From Cyanobacteria bacterium OH_CDB_20 (GTDB lineage Bacteria; Cyanobacteriota; Vampirovibrionia; Gastranaerophilales; Gastranaerophilaceae), in contig JAEZIX010000115.1 in the NCBI GenBank assembly GCA_023415935.1, forward strand, positions 23,132 through 87,131: a DNA stretch of 64,000 bases, written 5' to 3'. Positions within the stretch are counted from its first letter, which is position 1, and the number at the start of each line of letters is the position of its first letter. Positions 62,072 to 64,000 of the stretch are shown here, one piece after another. The notes beneath the pieces were generated by a model. It was not told the origin of the DNA and did no database searches. It saw only the letters and a list, made by a program, of their open reading frames with translations. Both the position numbers and the translations under genes were made by a program.

Positions 62072-62734
62072 ATGAATGTTATAAATCGCTTTACGCCATC
62101 ATTTTCTTCAAATATAAAATTTGTAACTAAAGAAGAATATAATAAACACATCAATCCGAAATATTATATTGGCAACCCTTGGAAAGTTGACCAAACAATT
62201 ATCGGAGAAGAAGGTAACTCTGATGACTCGGGACCTTGCCAGATAGGTGGAATAAATAACGCTGATAAAATGTTATTTTATCACTTTAACTCCTGTATGT
62301 CAGATTTTATGCCACAAGAAGATTTGCTAAAAAGCAAAATTAATGAAATAAAACCTGATAAAAGAGGTATAAGAGGCTTAATGTCCGGTGGGATAATGGC
62401 CAAATATACTGACTTCAGTATCAGAATGTTTAGAAGAATATACCCAATGTTCAAAGAAAAAGTAGGCGAAAATCTTTCAATAATATGGGGGCAATGCCAA
62501 AACAGGTGCACAAATGCAGGTTATAATGTTAAAGAAGACACTTGGTACATAAATTCAGAAAATTCAGGCCTAGACAAAGACGCATTATTTTCTGTTGATG
62601 ATTTAAACAAAACATATTCATTCATCCATATAGCAGATGGCGACGAAGTCTACATAAACGGTAAACATATTGATAAATCAGAAATCAAACAGACTTCATA
62701 CGAAGAGATAGAAGCAAAACTTGCTGAATTATAA
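62072..62734 (+). CDS. Putative effector-like protein with deamidase-type Cys/His pair
   Basis: A 220-residue soluble protein, start MNVINRFTPSFSSNIKFVTK (a short hydrophobic-x-Phe leader). Segment DDSGPCQIGGINNADKMLFY has Cys56 and His71, 15 residues apart, as in the glutamine deamidase CNF1; then GIRGLMSGGIMAKYTDF and IWGQCQNRC recall the GGxxM and second-half strand of CheD-like folds. The pattern is short and may be chance, so the assignment is tentative. No signal peptide or membrane helix. It lies between cyuA-like and tRNA-Arg genes. Confidence 0.6.
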   Translation: MNVINRFTPSFSSNIKFVTKEEYNKHINPKYYIGNPWKVDQTIIGEEGNSDDSGPCQIGGINNADKMLFYHFNSCMSDFMPQEDLLKSKINEIKPDKRGIRGLMSGGIMAKYTDFSIRMFRRIYPMFKEKVGENLSIIWGQCQNRCTNAGYNVKEDTWYINSENSGLDKDALFSVDDLNKTYSFIHIADGDEVYINGKHIDKSEIKQTSYEEIEAKLAEL

Positions 62735-62789
62735 GAACTTGTAAAACGATATTCAGTGAGCTAAAATAAAATCAAGGAGATTTTTAATT

Positions 62790-62863
62790 GCCTCTGTAGC
62801 TCAGCTGGATAGAGCGGTTCCGTCCTAAGGAAATTGTCGTAGGTTCGACTCCTATCAGGGGCA
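62790..62863 (+). tRNA. tRNA-Arg (anticodon CCU)
   Basis: Acceptor GCCTCTG pairs with CAGGGGC (one T-G), D-arm GCTCAGCTGGATAGAGC, anticodon loop GTCCTAA giving CCT, T-arm with GGTTCGACTCC. The anticodon stem (GTTCC/GGAAA) has one mismatch at its outer pair. CCA is not encoded. No att-like duplication of its 3' end is seen in the window. Confidence 0.94.
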
Positions 62864-62866
62864 TTT

Positions 62867-63793
62867 TTATTTTAAAAACTCAAATGTCTTTTGGACTAAG
62901 TTTTTAGCTGCTGCAATTTTTTCTTGCTCAGTTAAAGACTCTCGCACAATTTTTCTAGCGTAAGAGCCAACTCCAACACCATTAACATCAACATTACATA
63001 TTTTTGCAAGCTCAGCTGATTTTGAATTTGTGCCACCTGCAAGAGTTATATAAACTGGCAAGTTTTGTTCTCTTATTAATTGAGCAAATGAAACTGTCTG
63101 AAGAGTTGAAGAGAAGGTATCATCTCCTCCTGAAATTGACTTTCCATCCGCTTGAATTATTGTTGTATAAGGCTTTCTATCTTTTAACAACCTTTTTAGA
63201 AGTTCAAGCAGCTTTTTATCATTAAACAAATTTCTACTAATCGAAACACTTACTATAAAAGAATCAGGGACTATATCATTTAACAGTTTCCATCTTGAGA
63301 TTATTTGATCAATATCACTTATACCAATATGATATTCAACAGAATCAAGCCCCAAATCAATAAGCGAAGGAAGAGTCTCAACATAATTCTGTTCAAGATA
63401 CTCAAATTCAATTGCATTATTTTGGCAAACATCAAAGCATTTTTTGCATCCAACACACATTTTAGTTAAGACTTTAAAGTCTTTGATTGCGCCTTGAGGG
63501 CAAACCTTTTCGCAAAGTCCGCATTTACTGCAATTGCCATTGATTATTGCTTTTGAAATATGAATATCTTCTTCTGTTGCAACGCTTGTACACAAATATA
63601 TCCCAGATTTGCCTGACATTTTGATACCTGATTTCACAGCGGTCATAACTTCTTTATCAGCTGAAAAATCAAACAAATTTGCACCTGCAAGCGAATAAAT
63701 ATAAGAAAGCTCTTCTATTTCTTCTAAGTTTTGATTAGAAGCACCTAAAATAAGTTTAAAACATCTATGTTCATCTAAAATTTCACTCAACAT
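62867..63793 (-). CDS. ldpA: LdpA-like iron-sulfur protein
   Basis: A 308-residue protein with a ferredoxin-type double cluster (CSKCGLCEKVCPQG and CVGCKKCFDVCQNN, about residues 85-125) followed by the LdpA C-terminal domain (LPSLIDLGLDSVEYHIGISD, GVGVGSYARKIVRE, AGGTNSKSAELAKIC). In cyanobacteria LdpA senses redox state and tunes the period of the circadian clock. Its presence in this non-photosynthetic-looking genome argues for cyanobacterial ancestry; no KaiABC gene is seen here. It ends 3 bases from the tRNA on the other strand. Confidence 0.9.
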   Translation of the reverse strand: MLSEILDEHRCFKLILGASNQNLEEIEELSYIYSLAGANLFDFSADKEVMTAVKSGIKMSGKSGIYLCTSVATEEDIHISKAIINGNCSKCGLCEKVCPQGAIKDFKVLTKMCVGCKKCFDVCQNNAIEFEYLEQNYVETLPSLIDLGLDSVEYHIGISDIDQIISRWKLLNDIVPDSFIVSVSISRNLFNDKKLLELLKRLLKDRKPYTTIIQADGKSISGGDDTFSSTLQTVSFAQLIREQNLPVYITLAGGTNSKSAELAKICNVDVNGVGVGSYARKIVRESLTEQEKIAAAKNLVQKTFEFLK

Positions 63794-63918
63794 ACCAAGA
63801 TATTATCATAAATAAGGATACTGATTATACTAATCATAATAAACAAAATGTTATAAAACATTGAACAAAAGCAACAATTATTGTATTATTTAGTAATAAT
63901 AGAAAGAGGGTCATAAAA

Positions 63919-64000
63919 ATGAAAACTCAATTTAAATTCTTAGCAGTTAGCGTATGTTCATTAGCTATAGGTCTATCATTAAGCAACTTTGCAACATCTG
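63919..64000 (+). CDS. Secreted protein (5' end only)
   Basis: The last 82 bases open a gene (GAGGG before ATG) whose first 27 residues, MKTQFKFLAVSVCSLAIGLS then LSNFATS, are a standard signal peptide. The window ends before the mature protein, so no function can be given. Confidence 0.75.
   Translation, partial: MKTQFKFLAVSVCSLAIGLSLSNFATS

Overview
The window looks like a chromosomal segment of a low-GC (AT-rich) bacterium of the non-photosynthetic cyanobacterial sister lineage (Melainabacteria/Vampirovibrionia, most like gut Gastranaerophilales). The main clues are an LdpA-type protein with two 4Fe-4S motifs followed by the LdpA C-terminal domain (62867-63793), a SerA plus serine-glyoxylate-type aminotransferase pair, and several proteins carrying a short N-terminal FKG-type motif (for example VAFKGA) that I associate with this group. 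The lineage is an inference from gene content; no rRNA is present.

Region by region: 1-20040 is ordinary chromosome. It holds the start of a sugar-binding ABC lipoprotein-like protein, RarA/MgsA, SerA and its aminotransferase, a large TPR membrane protein, an envelope operon (phosphohexomutase, SppA, Yip1-like protein, repeat protein), an orphan MalF-type permease, a tandem family of four small FKG-motif paralogues, peptidyl-tRNA hydrolase, a metallophosphoesterase and a BioF-like enzyme. At 20045 lies tRNA-Arg(UCU). Its 3' half is repeated perfectly (47 bp) at 36625-36671, which bounds a 16.6-kb integrated island with a tyrosine integrase, an excisionase-like protein, an iteron-like region, a primase-helicase, a run of secreted cargo proteins, and a defence/regulatory half: an EcoRI-type adenine methyltransferase under a G10 tract, a DUF262-HNH nuclease, a Fic protein with repeated operator sites, and an XRE-ImmA pair. 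The island has no visible relaxase or conjugation genes and resembles a phage-satellite or mobilisable island.

A second element directly abuts it (36640 to about 46220-46310): a large serine recombinase whose last codons lie in the tRNA-derived repeat, a HigB toxin, a HigA antitoxin fused to a histone-like HU tail, a single-chain MmeI-type restriction-modification enzyme, a tyrosine recombinase with a three-gene accessory module, and two unrecognised proteins.

From 46464 to 56039 is the most unusual block: five consecutive genes without classical signal peptides encoding a calpain-like cysteine protease, a glycerophosphodiester phosphodiesterase, a 1497-residue multidomain protein (beta-helix-like repeats, hydrophobic segment, three nearly identical 80-residue repeats, FHA domain, unassigned C-terminal domain), and two CX5R phosphatases, one on a long coiled-coil scaffold. 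A further protein at 62072-62734 has a Cys/His arrangement reminiscent of CNF/CheD-type glutamine deamidases. Together these suggest a set of effector-like or host-interaction proteins. The rest (56034-64000) is housekeeping: a variant MnmA, GalE, PnuC, a cysteine desulfidase family enzyme, tRNA-Arg(CCU), LdpA and the start of a secreted protein.
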